Notes: a model not told the origin generated them from the letters alone. Shown: positions 1 through 8,679, counted from the first letter of the stretch. The stretch is 64,000 nt of DNA from Chitinophagaceae bacterium UBA1953 (GCA_002336115.1 DDEN01000017.1:161406-225405); one strand, 5' to 3'. Numbers and translations are program-made.

Positions 1-899
1 TAATCGCTTTTACCTCCTGTTCCATTGTTTTACTATTATTTTCTTCATGCAAAACAGACACGGCCCCAAAACAATACCGTTTTAACAGCACTATACAAGT
101 TGATGGTTTGACACGTACCTACACAGTTAATCTTCCCCCTGATTATTACGAATCATCTGGCTTTTCATTAGTTATTGCATTGCATGGAGGTGGCGGAAGC
201 GGATCTCAATTTGAAAGCACAAATAAACTAACTGACAAAGCAAATAACTCAGGTTTTATTGTCGTGTATCCGGATGGTTCAGGGGTAATTAAAACATGGA
301 ATGCAGGGCGTTGTTGCGGTTCTGCAATGAACAATAATGTGAACGATGTAAAATTCATCAGTAACCTCATTGACAAACTACTGAGCGAGTTTAAAATTAA
401 CCCGAAAAAAGTATATGCCACAGGGCATTCAAATGGAGGGATGCTCTGCTACAGGCTGGCTTGCGAATTATCAAATAAAATTGCTGCAATTGCCCCTAAT
501 TCAAGCACAATGGTTGTTTCAGAACCTTGTAATGCCTCCAGACCAGTTCCCATTCTTCACATGCATTCAAAATTAGATGAGCACGTTCCTTATCTTGGAG
601 GCTATGGTAATGGTGTTACAGGAATTTCGGTTCCCCCACTCGATTCTGTATTTACAGTATGGAGCATACGGAATAACTGCCTGAATCCAAAACAAATCAT
701 TTTCAGTAACACAGGTTATACGTTTACCAAATGGTACACCTGCTCAAATGATGTAAGCATTCATTTCTATTTAACCAATGATGGAGGGCATGGATGGCCT
801 GGCGGTTTGCCTGGCGGGCCGAACTCCGATATACCTTCAACCGCTATCAATGCTAACGACCTGCTATGGGATTTTTTTCAACAATACCAGTTGCCATAA
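1..899 (+). CDS. PHB depolymerase/feruloyl esterase-like (CE1, LpqC type) lipoprotein, 5' partial
   Basis: The frame is open to the left edge, so the gene starts outside the window. The first visible residues are a hydrophobic stretch ending in a lipobox (LLLFSSC, Cys codon at 48-50), so this is an exported lipoprotein. The TTG at 108 is not a credible start because it would remove the signal peptide. The enzyme is an alpha/beta hydrolase. HGGGGSG forms the oxyanion region, GHSNGG is the nucleophile elbow, and a late GGHGWPGG supplies the catalytic His. This pattern matches the extracellular polyhydroxybutyrate depolymerase / feruloyl esterase family (LpqC, carbohydrate esterase 1-like). The natural substrate cannot be told from sequence; esters on plant polysaccharide or polyester are typical for the family. 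The next gene is convergent, across about 450 bases. Confidence 0.85.
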   Translation, partial: IAFTSCSIVLLLFSSCKTDTAPKQYRFNSTIQVDGLTRTYTVNLPPDYYESSGFSLVIALHGGGGSGSQFESTNKLTDKANNSGFIVVYPDGSGVIKTWNAGRCCGSAMNNNVNDVKFISNLIDKLLSEFKINPKKVYATGHSNGGMLCYRLACELSNKIAAIAPNSSTMVVSEPCNASRPVPILHMHSKLDEHVPYLGGYGNGVTGISVPPLDSVFTVWSIRNNCLNPKQIIFSNTGYTFTKWYTCSNDVSIHFYLTNDGGHGWPGGLPGGPNSDIPSTAINANDLLWDFFQQYQLP

Positions 900-1082
900 A
901 ACTTAATCAGCAATAAATCATGAATATCATTGCAGGTTGTACAGAAATCAGGTAATTCCTATGTCCATAATAACAGTAACTAAGTTTTTATTACTTGAAA
1001 GATATGGCTCTGTGAAATTCTCAATGAATGAAAAGCGGTCAATAAACCACCTTGTACCTTGAAATATTAGCCTGAAAAATCG

Positions 1083-1357
1083 GATTAACCTCTAAAACAA
1101 AGATTGTAGAAACATTATAAGACATAGAAACACTGATTAAACTGATTGAAAAGAGGAACACTGATTTCGCTTTCCTTCAAGAAAAAACACAATGACACCG
1201 GGTAAATACTCTTTGTGTTCATTGTGTTTTTTTTCTTGTGTACGTAGCGGTAAAATTCTTACTTTATCCAGGCATATTCTTTAGAAAATGTTTTGATAAC
1301 AAATTGTCATTTCTGTGTTAATCCGCCCCATCAGTTCAATCTGTGTTTCTATCAATT
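1083..1357. repeat. Nested inverted-repeat remnant in the 450-base gap
   Basis: The gap 900-1351 has no gene. It holds an outer inverted pair: ATAGAAACACTGATT..AACTGAT near 1124-1150, mirrored by ATCAGTTCAATCTGTGTTTCTAT near 1330-1352. Inside is a second pair, AAAAAACACAATGA (1183-1194) and TCATTGTGTTTTTT (about 1219-1232). The words are of the 'acacagattaaac / acacaatgaacac' type that recurs in Bacteroidota intergenic DNA. The inner hairpin ends in a T-run on both strands and could also terminate the two convergent genes. Confidence 0.6.
1180..1237. terminator. Possible bidirectional terminator hairpin
   Basis: An imperfect stem AAAAAACACAATGA / TCATTGTGTTTTTTTT has a roughly 25-base loop and an eight-T tail on the plus strand and an A-run (T-run on the minus strand) before it. 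It lies between the convergent esterase and msrA. The loop is long, so termination is possible but not certain. Confidence 0.4.
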
Positions 1358-2008
1358 CTTTTTCATTTTATTCTTAAACACTTTTTCAAACTTCTCCAGT
1401 TTGGGTTTGATTACATAGTAGCAATAAGGGTTTGAATTTTTATTGAGCTTGTAATAATTCTGGTGATAATCTTCTGCTTCGTAATAATTGTGATAAGGCT
1501 CAATTGATGTTACAATCGGCTTATCAAATGCCCCGCTTTTATCCAGTTCGGCTTTATACTTTTCCGCTTTTTCTTTTTGTTTGGCGTTGTGATAAAAGAC
1601 TGCACTTCTGTATTGCGGCCCCACATCATTTCCCTGCCTGTTGAGCGTAGTGGGATCATGTGTTTGCCAGAAAATTTCCAGCAGTTCATCGTAACTGACT
1701 TTTGCGGGATCAAAAACAATCTGGATAACTTCAGCATGACCGGTTGTTTTGCTGCTCACCTGCTCATAGGTTGGATTTTTTACATGTCCGCCGCAATAAC
1801 CGCTGCTTACTTTCAGCACCCCATCCACCTGTTGAAAAATAGCTTCAGTACACCAGAAACATCCGCCGCCAAATGTAGCTGTATCAGTAAAAGTATTCAT
1901 GCTTGTATCTTCATTCATAATCCTGTTTTTACTTTCTCCGGTTGTACATGCAACAAAATAAAACGAGCCGACGGTTACTGAAATACTCATTAAGAATTTA
2001 CTCCACAT
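1352..2008 (-). CDS. msrA: Peptide-methionine (S)-S-oxide reductase, lipoprotein form
   Basis: Reduces methionine-S-sulfoxide in oxidised proteins. The MsrA core begins near residue 44 with GGGCFWC (catalytic Cys50, second Cys53), followed by the family blocks SGYCGGH, TGHAEVIQI, and GPQYRSAVFY, and an NPYCYYVIKPK tail. The protein has 218 residues against about 170 for the bare domain. The surplus is an N-terminal signal with lipobox FVAC (Cys21), so the enzyme should be anchored in the periplasm and repair envelope proteins. No msrB is adjacent. It stands alone, convergent with the esterase to its left and in the same direction as the DUF1684 gene upstream. Start chosen because it supplies the complete signal peptide. 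Confidence 0.95.
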   Translation of the reverse strand: MWSKFLMSISVTVGSFYFVACTTGESKNRIMNEDTSMNTFTDTATFGGGCFWCTEAIFQQVDGVLKVSSGYCGGHVKNPTYEQVSSKTTGHAEVIQIVFDPAKVSYDELLEIFWQTHDPTTLNRQGNDVGPQYRSAVFYHNAKQKEKAEKYKAELDKSGAFDKPIVTSIEPYHNYYEAEDYHQNYYKLNKNSNPYCYYVIKPKLEKFEKVFKNKMKKN

Positions 2009-2176
2009 ATCGTTTGTTTTTTGGCAACTTGCAATATACGGCTAAAATTGAGCCACACTCTGCTTGTTGAAGTTTTGGCGCATGTTTTAAAATTGCTTTA
2101 ACGGATTTGTTCATTTTTCATTTTCAAACACTCCTTACTTCTGATTTTTCTGAAATTTATCTCAAAACGACACTCA

Positions 2177-2764
2177 TCAATGTTTTGAAAAATTAAGTTC
2201 ACCTGCCTTTACAGCTACAGGTAAATCGTTTTCTTGTGGCGGGATTGGACAGTTATAACCCGTAGTATATGCACAATAAGGGTTATAGGCCTTATTAAAA
2301 TCAATCGTGTAGGTTTTATTAATAATATCTGAAATTACGAGGTCAATATACCTGCCACCTCCATAAGTTTCAATACCTGATGTCTTATCGGTAAATGGAA
2401 TAAACAGGTAATCTTTGTATTTATCTGAATTCATTAAGCTACTGGATTGATAGATGTTCAAGCTTACAGCAGTATCGTGTACTTGAAAATGCAACACACC
2501 AAACACCCTGTACCGTTGTTTTTCTTTTCCGGATGTTTTCATCAAAAACCAGCTGCTATTCTCCTTAAGTTCAACACTTGCCGTTATACGATAATATTTA
2601 TTTACAGGAAAGAATTTAATTTTTTGTTTATCGGCCCCGGTAACTACTTCATGTCCTGATACATAATTTTTAAGATAAGTATTAAGCGAATCTTCATAAG
2701 AAGTTTGGGCTTTTATCAAAGCAGGTATTATCAGCATAAGAAGCAAACAAAAACGTATTCTCAT
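2177..2764 (-). CDS. DUF1684 domain secreted protein
   Basis: 195 residues with a signal peptide (hydrophobic residues 4-17, cleavage after KAQ). The C-terminal half has the diagnostic DUF1684 blocks: YGGGRYIDL, a DFNKAYNPYCAY segment and YNCPIPPQEN followed by LPVAVKAGE. The family is common in Bacteroidota and Actinobacteria; no biochemical role is established. The two Cys in the NPYCAY and NCPIPP blocks could be metal- or redox-linked, but that is only suggestion. It shares its direction with msrA about 170 bases downstream and is divergent from mutS2. Confidence 0.85.
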   Translation of the reverse strand: MRIRFCLLLMLIIPALIKAQTSYEDSLNTYLKNYVSGHEVVTGADKQKIKFFPVNKYYRITASVELKENSSWFLMKTSGKEKQRYRVFGVLHFQVHDTAVSLNIYQSSSLMNSDKYKDYLFIPFTDKTSGIETYGGGRYIDLVISDIINKTYTIDFNKAYNPYCAYTTGYNCPIPPQENDLPVAVKAGELNFSKH

Positions 2765-2785
2765 AGTTTTTTAAGCAATATTAAT

Positions 2786-2862
2786 AAACTGTCGCAATAA
2801 TCGTTCGAGCTTTGTTGCTACTTGTATTGCTGTACAAGTGTGCGACGCAAGGAACGTTGAGA
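2786..2862 (+). repeat. Dispersed intergenic repeat, copy A
   Basis: Contains the core AAGTGTGCGACGCAA (2836-2850) followed by a GTTGAG word. The same core, AGTGhGyGACryAA, recurs at 15001-15014, 18784-18799 (reverse) and 60755-60770, each time upstream of a gene. The copy sits just upstream of the mutS2 promoter box. Confidence 0.6.
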
Positions 2863-2867
2863 AGAAT

Positions 2868-2875
2868 TACCTTTG
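2868..2875 (+). promoter_or_regulatory. TAnnTTTG -7 box of mutS2
   Basis: TACCTTTG matches the Bacteroidota housekeeping -7 consensus TAnnTTTG. Transcription would begin near 2881, upstream of the GTG at 2904 but downstream of the GTG at 2838. This supports 2904 as the start of mutS2. Confidence 0.6.
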
Positions 2876-2903
2876 CCGACTACATAAAAAAAGAGAAAAA
2901 CAG

Positions 2904-5021
2904 GTGATTAAATTTTTTCCCGATTCTGCGCTGGTGCAGCTGGAGTTTGATAAAGTAAAGGCTTTGTTACATGAGCATTGTAAAACGGAATATGCTAAGG
3001 ACAAGGCACAGAACCTGCGTATCCATACACGTAAAGAATATATTCAGCTTGAACTGAAGCAGAGTTATGAAATGCTGTTAATTCAGCAACAGGGACAATA
3101 TTTTCCTACCGATTATATTCTCAACCTTTCCCGTGAATTAAAACTATTGTCAATTCCCGGTGCGGTGCTCAGTGAAGAACAACTGATGCAGGTAAGAAAG
3201 CTGGCAGAAAATACTCAAAGTATTTTTCGCTGGTTTGATGCTGATAGAAGAAGTGCCTACCCTGCTTTAACCAATGTAATTGAAGGAACGTATTTTGAAA
3301 AAGTAATTCTGGAGCTCATTGACGATGTGCTCGACTCAACAGGTATTGTAAAAGATGATGCAAGTGAAGAGTTAAGCAGCATCCGTATGAATTTATACCG
3401 CAAGCGCAATGAACTTCGCCGTGAATTTGAAAAAGTGCTGAAGAAACTGCAGAAGCAGGGATACGTGGCAGATATTGAAGAATCGTTCCTGAGCGGAAGA
3501 AGGGTTGTTGCACTGTATGCAGAACAAAAGCGGCAGGTGAAAGGTATTCTGCATGGCGAAAGCGAAACAAGAAGAACCGTTTTTATTGAGCCGGAAGAAA
3601 CCATTGAACTCAACAACGATATCTTCAGTCTCGAAAATGAGGAAAGACGTGAAGTGTATCGTATCCTGCGTGAGTTAACACAGCAGCTTTCAGTTTATGC
3701 TTCGTTGCTTACTACCTATCACACAATTTTAGGTGAATACGATTTTATCCGTGCAAAAGCAAAGCTGGGCGTTGATATGGAAGCAAACTATCCCATGCTT
3801 ACAGACAAAGCCATTATTCAGCTTCGCAATGCATACCATCCGTTGCTTTTATTGTACAACAGGAAGAACCAGAAAGAAACCATTCCAACGAACATACGGC
3901 TTGATGAAAAAAGCAGGATACTGGTTATATCAGGGCCAAATGCAGGTGGTAAAACGGTTACCATGAAAACTGTTGGCTTAATGCAACTGATGGTGCAGAG
4001 TGGTTTACTGGTGCCCGTGCATCCTGATAGTGAGTTTGGCATTTTCAAACAAATCATGATTCATATCGGCGATACACAGAGTATTGAATATGATCTGAGT
4101 ACTTACAGCAGTCATTTGCTGCACATGAAACATTTCATGGAAACTGCCAATGGCCGCACCTTGTTTTTTATTGATGAACTTGGTAGTGGTAGTGATCCCA
4201 ATCTTGGTGGGGCATTTGCGGAAGTGATATTACAGGAGCTGGTAAAAAAACATTCGCTGGGTATTGTAACAACACACTACCTCAACCTGAAAGTAATGGC
4301 GAATCATACACCGGGCATTGTTAACGGAGCTATGAGTTTCGATGAAAAAAGTTTACAACCATTATATAAACTGATTCTTGGCAAACCGGGCAGTTCTTAC
4401 ACCTTTGCTATTGCAGAACGGATTGGGTTGAGCAAACAATTAATTGACCGTGCAAGAAAACTGGTGGATGAAGATCATTTCCGTTTGGATAAATTGCTGA
4501 ACTCAGCTGAAAGCGATTTGCGGCAAATTGAAAAGAAAGAAAAAGACCTTCATCGCCTGCTGAAAGAAAATGAACGGCTGAAGAAAGAAATGGAACAGGT
4601 GCTGAATAAAGAAAGACATCAGCAGCAGGTTGAATTATTAAAACAGCAGAATAAAATTACCGAAGACCGTCTTGCCTATCTCAAGGATATGGACCGCAAG
4701 TTGAAGGCCATAGTGCAGGAATGGAAACGCAGTGACAATAAAACCGAGGTAATGAAGCAGATTAATGCACTGCTTTTTGATCAGCGACAAAAACAGGTAG
4801 CTGAAAAGAAAGATAAAAAGCTGAATGAAAAGTTCAAAGAAGTTGGCGGCGACATTGTTCCCGGTGTTAAAGTAAAGATGACCAGGAACCGGCAGGTGGG
4901 CATTGTAAAAGAAATCAGGGGTAAAAATGCGGTGGTACAATTAGGCACCATACCCATTACTGTAAGCCTGAACGATTTGGTGGTTGTAGTGGATAAAATT
5001 GAAGAAAACGAATCAAAATAA
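2904..5021 (+). CDS. mutS2: MutS2-family ATPase lacking the Smr nuclease domain
   Basis: MutS2 homologues act on branched DNA and collided ribosomes rather than in mismatch repair. The N-terminal helical lever/core region precedes the ATPase: Walker A GPNAGGKT, then TLFFIDELGSGSDPN as Walker B/signature, and a TTHY switch. A charged coiled coil follows, with a KOW-like C-terminal segment (GDIVPGVKVKM...VGIVKEI). The usual C-terminal Smr domain (LDLRG..) is absent. The protein ends after about 705 residues instead of 780-830, and a terminator begins 30 bases past the stop, so this is not a frameshift. The open frame reaches back to a GTG at 2838, but the promoter box at 2868 and a repeat core lie inside that extension, so GTG 2904 is preferred. 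Confidence 0.9.
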   Translation: MIKFFPDSALVQLEFDKVKALLHEHCKTEYAKDKAQNLRIHTRKEYIQLELKQSYEMLLIQQQGQYFPTDYILNLSRELKLLSIPGAVLSEEQLMQVRKLAENTQSIFRWFDADRRSAYPALTNVIEGTYFEKVILELIDDVLDSTGIVKDDASEELSSIRMNLYRKRNELRREFEKVLKKLQKQGYVADIEESFLSGRRVVALYAEQKRQVKGILHGESETRRTVFIEPEETIELNNDIFSLENEERREVYRILRELTQQLSVYASLLTTYHTILGEYDFIRAKAKLGVDMEANYPMLTDKAIIQLRNAYHPLLLLYNRKNQKETIPTNIRLDEKSRILVISGPNAGGKTVTMKTVGLMQLMVQSGLLVPVHPDSEFGIFKQIMIHIGDTQSIEYDLSTYSSHLLHMKHFMETANGRTLFFIDELGSGSDPNLGGAFAEVILQELVKKHSLGIVTTHYLNLKVMANHTPGIVNGAMSFDEKSLQPLYKLILGKPGSSYTFAIAERIGLSKQLIDRARKLVDEDHFRLDKLLNSAESDLRQIEKKEKDLHRLLKENERLKKEMEQVLNKERHQQQVELLKQQNKITEDRLAYLKDMDRKLKAIVQEWKRSDNKTEVMKQINALLFDQRQKQVAEKKDKKLNEKFKEVGGDIVPGVKVKMTRNRQVGIVKEIRGKNAVVQLGTIPITVSLNDLVVVVDKIEENESK

Positions 5022-5050
5022 TAAAAATTTTTTTCGCTGAAATCCTTTGT

Positions 5051-5080
5051 GGGCGGCTGTTTCAGCCGCCCTTTTATTTT
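5051..5080 (+). terminator. Rho-independent terminator of mutS2
   Basis: Perfect GC-rich stem GGGCGGCTG / CAGCCGCCC with a three-base loop, followed by TTTTATTTT. It lies 30 bases after the mutS2 stop. Confidence 0.9.
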
Positions 5081-5118
5081 CTTTTTTATAAGAATTTGGG
5101 AGATAAAATCTGTAACCT

Positions 5119-5126
5119 TACTTTTG
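5119..5126 (+). promoter_or_regulatory. TAnnTTTG box of the tRNA-Ser gene
   Basis: TACTTTTG ends four bases before the mature 5' end of the tRNA, so the primary transcript would start at or within a few bases of the mature end. This gives a useful calibration for the distance between box and start site in this genome. Confidence 0.65.
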
Positions 5127-5130
5127 CCGC

Positions 5131-5215
5131 GGAGAGATGGCAGAGCGGTCGAATGCGGCGGTCTTGAAAACCGTTGACTGTCACAGGTCCGGGGGTTCGA
5201 ATCCCTCTCTCTCCG
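5131..5215 (+). tRNA. tRNA-Ser (anticodon UGA)
   Basis: An 85-base class II cloverleaf. The acceptor stem is GGAGAGA (5131-5137) with TCTCTCC (5208-5214), then discriminator G5215. The anticodon loop CTTGAAA (5163-5169) has anticodon TGA at 5165-5167. The T-arm is GGGGG-TTCGAAT-CCCTC (5191-5207), and the extra stem-loop between anticodon and T arms is typical for tRNA-Ser. The bases after the discriminator are CA, so CCA is not fully encoded. It decodes UCA and, by wobble, other UCN codons. Confidence 0.95.
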
Positions 5216-5229
5216 CAAGTAGCAATACA

Positions 5230-5273
5230 AAAATAGAAACGCTGTTAACTCAAGTTAACAGCGTTTCTATTTT
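5230..5273 (+). terminator. Long perfect hairpin terminator after tRNA-Ser
   Basis: A 21-bp perfect inverted repeat (5230-5250 with 5253-5273) has arms reading AAACGCTGTTAACT / AGTTAACAGCGTTT, flanked by A and T runs, with a two-base centre. It starts 15 bases past the tRNA and can terminate in both directions. Confidence 0.85.
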
Positions 5274-5513
5274 GTGGCTTTACCAAAAAATCCACAATTC
5301 TTATTTTCGGAGACCTTTTCGGCAACTTGTTTTCAAAACCATAAAACTGGTCGCTGGAGTAAAAATATTCATCTTACACAGCACTATGCACAATTTTGCA
5401 CAGAAAAGCAAGTGCCGATGTAAAGGTTTTGAAAACAAAAATTATTGGTCAAAGAAAGTAAGAACATGCAATAAACACTTTCCTTTCAATAATCAAAAAG
5501 TTCTATAATAATC
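5274..5513. other. Gap with an isolated inverted repeat
   Basis: No convincing gene between the tRNA terminator and the LytTR gene. It contains a 14-bp inverted pair, TTGTTTTCAAAACC (5327-5340) and GGTTTTGAAAACAA (5425-5438), about 85 bases apart. The open frame 5137-5508 is the tRNA read as protein. Confidence 0.4.
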
Positions 5514-6206
5514 TTACAGTTTTTCAATAACCTCTCTATAGCCTCTTCCAATAGGGATTGATATCCCATTCACTTCAACTGATTCTGCGGTATAAGATTC
5601 CAGTTTATTAACAGAAATAATAAATGAACGGTGGATACGTTTAAAAATATGCTTAGGTAAAAGTTCTTCTATTTCATGTGTACTCATCCGTGATATAAAT
5701 TCTTTTTTTGAGGTAACAACTTTTATGTACTCCCGTTGGCTTTCTATATACACAATTTCAGCAAATAAAATTTTCACTTTTTTCTTTTGCACAGTAAGGA
5801 ACAGGAAATCTTTAACTTCACCGGTTTCGGATATAGGCTGCCTTTTATCGTTGGTATCTCTTACTTTGTTTACAGCAATCAGGAAGCGTTCAAATTCAAT
5901 GGGCTTAAGGAGATAATCTGTTACGTCCAGGTCAAATCCCTCTACGGCATATTGGTTATAAGCAGTAGTAATGATAACCGCAGGCTTTTTTGTAAGCGTC
6001 CTTAAAAAAGCCATTCCTTTTAGTTTTGGCAGGTGAATATCTAAAAACATTAATTGTACTTCACTTGTACGTAACCATTCTGTTGCAAGTATAGCATCTT
6101 TAAAGCTGCCTTCTAATTGCAGAAAGGGTACTTGTGTAATATAGTCTGCTAATACTTTAACAGCAAGTGGCTCATCCTCTATTATTATACATTTTATTTT
6201 AGACAT
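5514..6206 (-). CDS. LytTR-family response regulator (system 1)
   Basis: A 230-residue LytR/AlgR-type transcription regulator. The receiver domain spans residues 1-120: acidic EDE at 10-12, phospho-acceptor Asp56 in FLDIHLP, Thr/Ser switch in ITTAY, and Lys in DYLLKP. The C-terminal LytTR DNA-binding domain follows (about 130-230), with VYIESQREYIKV and the RIHRSFIISVNKL signature. Its start overlaps the end of the upstream sensor kinase gene by eight bases, so the two are translationally coupled partners. The targets are unknown; the divergent DUF4386/DUF6326 genes are the obvious neighbours. Confidence 0.93.
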   Translation of the reverse strand: MSKIKCIIIEDEPLAVKVLADYITQVPFLQLEGSFKDAILATEWLRTSEVQLMFLDIHLPKLKGMAFLRTLTKKPAVIITTAYNQYAVEGFDLDVTDYLLKPIEFERFLIAVNKVRDTNDKRQPISETGEVKDFLFLTVQKKKVKILFAEIVYIESQREYIKVVTSKKEFISRMSTHEIEELLPKHIFKRIHRSFIISVNKLESYTAESVEVNGISIPIGRGYREVIEKL

Positions 6207-7242
6207 TACTTGTTAAATTAATTTTTAATGTTGATGTAAAAACTGCGTTCTCTTGCCCTACAGACAAATCATAGTCGTTATAGAGCAGTGCCAACTGCCT
6301 GCGCAAATTAGAAAGCCCGATATTTTCTTTCACTTCTTGCGTGGCAGTATCCACTTCTATTGAATTCTTTACAGCAAATAACAATTGCTGGTGTTTTACA
6401 GCAAGATTAATATCTACAAATGGTTTGTTTCTTGTTTCCGAGACACCATGCTTAAAAGCATTTTCCACTAATGGAATAAGCAGTAAAGGCGGCAAAGGTT
6501 GTTTTGGATTTTCAATATTGACACTCAGTGTAACAAGCAGAGAATCATCATAACGGAGTTTTTCGAGGGCTATATAATCAGTTATTATTTTCAATTCATC
6601 ATCTATTGCTATAAAATTACCGCCTGTTTCATGTAGCATAAAACGTAAAATTTTAGACAGCCGTAAAATTGATTCAGGAGCCATGTCGCTTTTATCTCTT
6701 GTCAATGAATAAATATTGTTCAGAGTATTAAACAGAAAATGGGGATTTGTTTGGGCCTTTAGATAATTCAGTTCGGCCTCTTTTTTTTCAATCCTTAATT
6801 GATTGTTTTTTTCTCTTAGCCTTATATTGTTGAATATATTCCGCACTATTGCAAAAAAGATGATACAGGCAAGGCTAAATTGTGAATGCACCGCCACGCC
6901 TTTTAAAAATGACAGGGTGGGTGTAAAATTTATATAAATACCCAAACGTATCCAAAGCTGACGCCAGCTATACAATCCAAAAGTATACAACAGTATTGCA
7001 ATGTACAGAAAGAAAAATGCCCGATGGTTATTTTTGCATGGCCATCTGAATAAGCGTAATATTTTCTCAAATAAAACATAGTTAAGTATAGTAAGATAGC
7101 TAACCAGGAAAATGCTATTGATAACTCTGCGCACAAAGGTTTCCCGGTATTCAAAAAATTCACCGAAGGAGTACAACAACAAAAAACCCAGGCCTGTGTA
7201 TAAATAAAAACTGATTAGTTTGCCGTCTATTGCTTTTTTCAT
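6199..7242 (-). CDS. LytS-type sensor histidine kinase (system 1)
   Basis: A 347-residue membrane kinase. Four to five hydrophobic segments occupy residues 10-135, then a short coiled coil (LREKNNQLRIEKKEAELNYLKAQ) leads to the His_kinase domain. NPHFLFNTLNN carries the phosphorylated His. The HATPase part has an N box (LIPLVENAFKHG) and glycine motif (NIGLSNLRRQL). There is no separate extracellular sensor domain, so the membrane part must do the sensing. Its gene ends inside the start of the LytTR regulator (eight-base overlap). It is divergent from the DUF4386 gene across 237 bases. Confidence 0.92.
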   Translation of the reverse strand: MKKAIDGKLISFYLYTGLGFLLLYSFGEFFEYRETFVRRVINSIFLVSYLTILNYVLFEKILRLFRWPCKNNHRAFFFLYIAILLYTFGLYSWRQLWIRLGIYINFTPTLSFLKGVAVHSQFSLACIIFFAIVRNIFNNIRLREKNNQLRIEKKEAELNYLKAQTNPHFLFNTLNNIYSLTRDKSDMAPESILRLSKILRFMLHETGGNFIAIDDELKIITDYIALEKLRYDDSLLVTLSVNIENPKQPLPPLLLIPLVENAFKHGVSETRNKPFVDINLAVKHQQLLFAVKNSIEVDTATQEVKENIGLSNLRRQLALLYNDYDLSVGQENAVFTSTLKINLTSNV

Positions 7243-7479
7243 TTGACCATTTGTAGAATAAAAATACCCAAAACCTGCATGTTCACTTACAAAGTGGATG
7301 AAAAGAATATTAACGTCAACAATCTACACCTTTCCGTAAACCAACTACTTTTCAATTAAAATTATTTTCGCTTCAATAAACCCTGTAGCAACAATCTGCA
7401 CGTCTGTTTACAATAACAGGCTTTTCATTGACACTGCTTTTCGGCGAATTATTATTTATTCAAAATTGCACTAATAAAT

Positions 7480-8190
7480 ATGAACACAAATAAAAATACG
7501 GCAAGGGCTGCAGGTCTTGTTTACCTGGTTGTAGTGATTACAGGCATGTTCAGTCTTGCCTATGTACCTCAAAAGCTTATTGACTGGAACAATAGCAGTG
7601 TAACATTCAATAACATTGCAGATGGTTCTTCCTTATTCAGATTAAGTATTTACAGCAACATAATCTGCTATGTGGCTTTTACCTTTTTGCCACTCGCTTT
7701 GCACCGGATTTTAAGAAGTGTGAACGAATCGTATGCAAGGGCAATGGTGGTACTGGCATTATTAAGTGTGCCTTTATCGTTCAACAATTTGCAGCATAAA
7801 TATGCTGCATTAACACTTACTGGAAAAGAGCCCTTTTTTCAAAACATTTCAATAGAAGACTTGCAAATCAAACTAATGTTGTCTCTCCATCAGTATAACG
7901 ATGGACTTTTACTTACAACTGTATTTTGGGGCCTTTGGCTTTTTCCGTTTGGGATGCTGGTTTACAAGTCAGGAGTTATACCCAAGTTCTTAGGTATTCT
8001 ATTGATGCTAGGGTGCGTTGGCTATTTGATAAATTTTACCGGCAATACTTTATTTGAAAATTATTCAAGAATTGGAATTGGAAAATATATGGGTATGCTG
8101 CCGGCAGTTGCAGAAATAGGTATATGTTTTTGGCTGCTGATTTTTGGTTTAAAAACAAAAAGAAATGGAGAGCAGAACAATGCAATATGA
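7480..8190 (+). CDS. DUF4386 family membrane protein
   Basis: 236 residues with about six hydrophobic helices. The N-terminus (NTARAAGLVYLVVVITGMFS), an internal LHRILRSVNESYARAMVVLAL and a C-terminal GIGKYMGMLPAVAEIGICFWLLIFG fit DUF4386. No function is established for the family. The stop overlaps the beginning of the DUF6326 gene, so both are probably co-translated. DUF4386 and DUF6326 both contain only membrane helices and short loops, suggesting a small membrane complex or transporter. The gene lies directly opposite a LytS/LytTR pair that may control it (inference from position only). Confidence 0.85.
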   Translation: MNTNKNTARAAGLVYLVVVITGMFSLAYVPQKLIDWNNSSVTFNNIADGSSLFRLSIYSNIICYVAFTFLPLALHRILRSVNESYARAMVVLALLSVPLSFNNLQHKYAALTLTGKEPFFQNISIEDLQIKLMLSLHQYNDGLLLTTVFWGLWLFPFGMLVYKSGVIPKFLGILLMLGCVGYLINFTGNTLFENYSRIGIGKYMGMLPAVAEIGICFWLLIFGLKTKRNGEQNNAI

Positions 8191-8584
8191 AGATTTTAAA
8201 ATCAATGTCAAACTGATACTATCAGCGCTTTGGGCTTCTGTAATGTTTCTATACATCTATGGCGACTATTTTGAACTCTATGTTCCGGGAAAAGCAGAAG
8301 GGCTGCTAAACGGGCAAAACATGTTGAATACTCCTTACAGATTATTCTTCGCAACAATCATTTTGACTCTTCCTTCACTAATGATTTTTCTTTCACTCAT
8401 GATGAAGCCAAAATGGAACAGGGTGTTGAATATTTCAATTGGAGTATTCCTTGCCCTGTTCACTTTGCTTGTAGGAGTTTCATCTTTTACTGAATGGAGA
8501 ATATTTTATGTAATGCTATCTTTTTTGGAAAGCATTATTACATCCATTATAGTATGGAAGGCCTGGCATTGGACGAAGAATTAA
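8180..8584 (+). CDS. DUF6326 family membrane protein
   Basis: About 134 residues with four hydrophobic helices. The N-terminal block YEDFKINVKLILSALWASVMFLYIYGDYFELYVPGK (read in parts) and the LPSLMIFLSLMMKP helix match the DUF6326 pattern. An ATG at 8165 is in frame, but the ATG at 8180 places the conserved YEDFK block at the N-terminus as usual in the family and gives an 11-base overlap with the DUF4386 stop. Function unknown. Confidence 0.8.
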   Translation: MQYEDFKINVKLILSALWASVMFLYIYGDYFELYVPGKAEGLLNGQNMLNTPYRLFFATIILTLPSLMIFLSLMMKPKWNRVLNISIGVFLALFTLLVGVSSFTEWRIFYVMLSFLESIITSIIVWKAWHWTKN

Positions 8585-8679
8585 CTATTCAGACTGATAA
8601 AACATAACTAGCTCCATAAACAAAAAATGGATTACAAGCAATTAACCTCTTTATATAACATGTCTAAATCTTTAAAAAA

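Noticed and set aside
1577..1981. 134-codon open frame opposite msrA
   Set aside because: Lies entirely within a certain gene on the other strand.
5137..5508. 123-codon open frame beginning in the tRNA-Ser gene
   Set aside because: It translates the tRNA and its terminator palindrome; no protein character.
5131..5508. tRNA-Ser as integration site of a mobile element
   Set aside because: No duplicated tRNA 3' end and no integrase found nearby.
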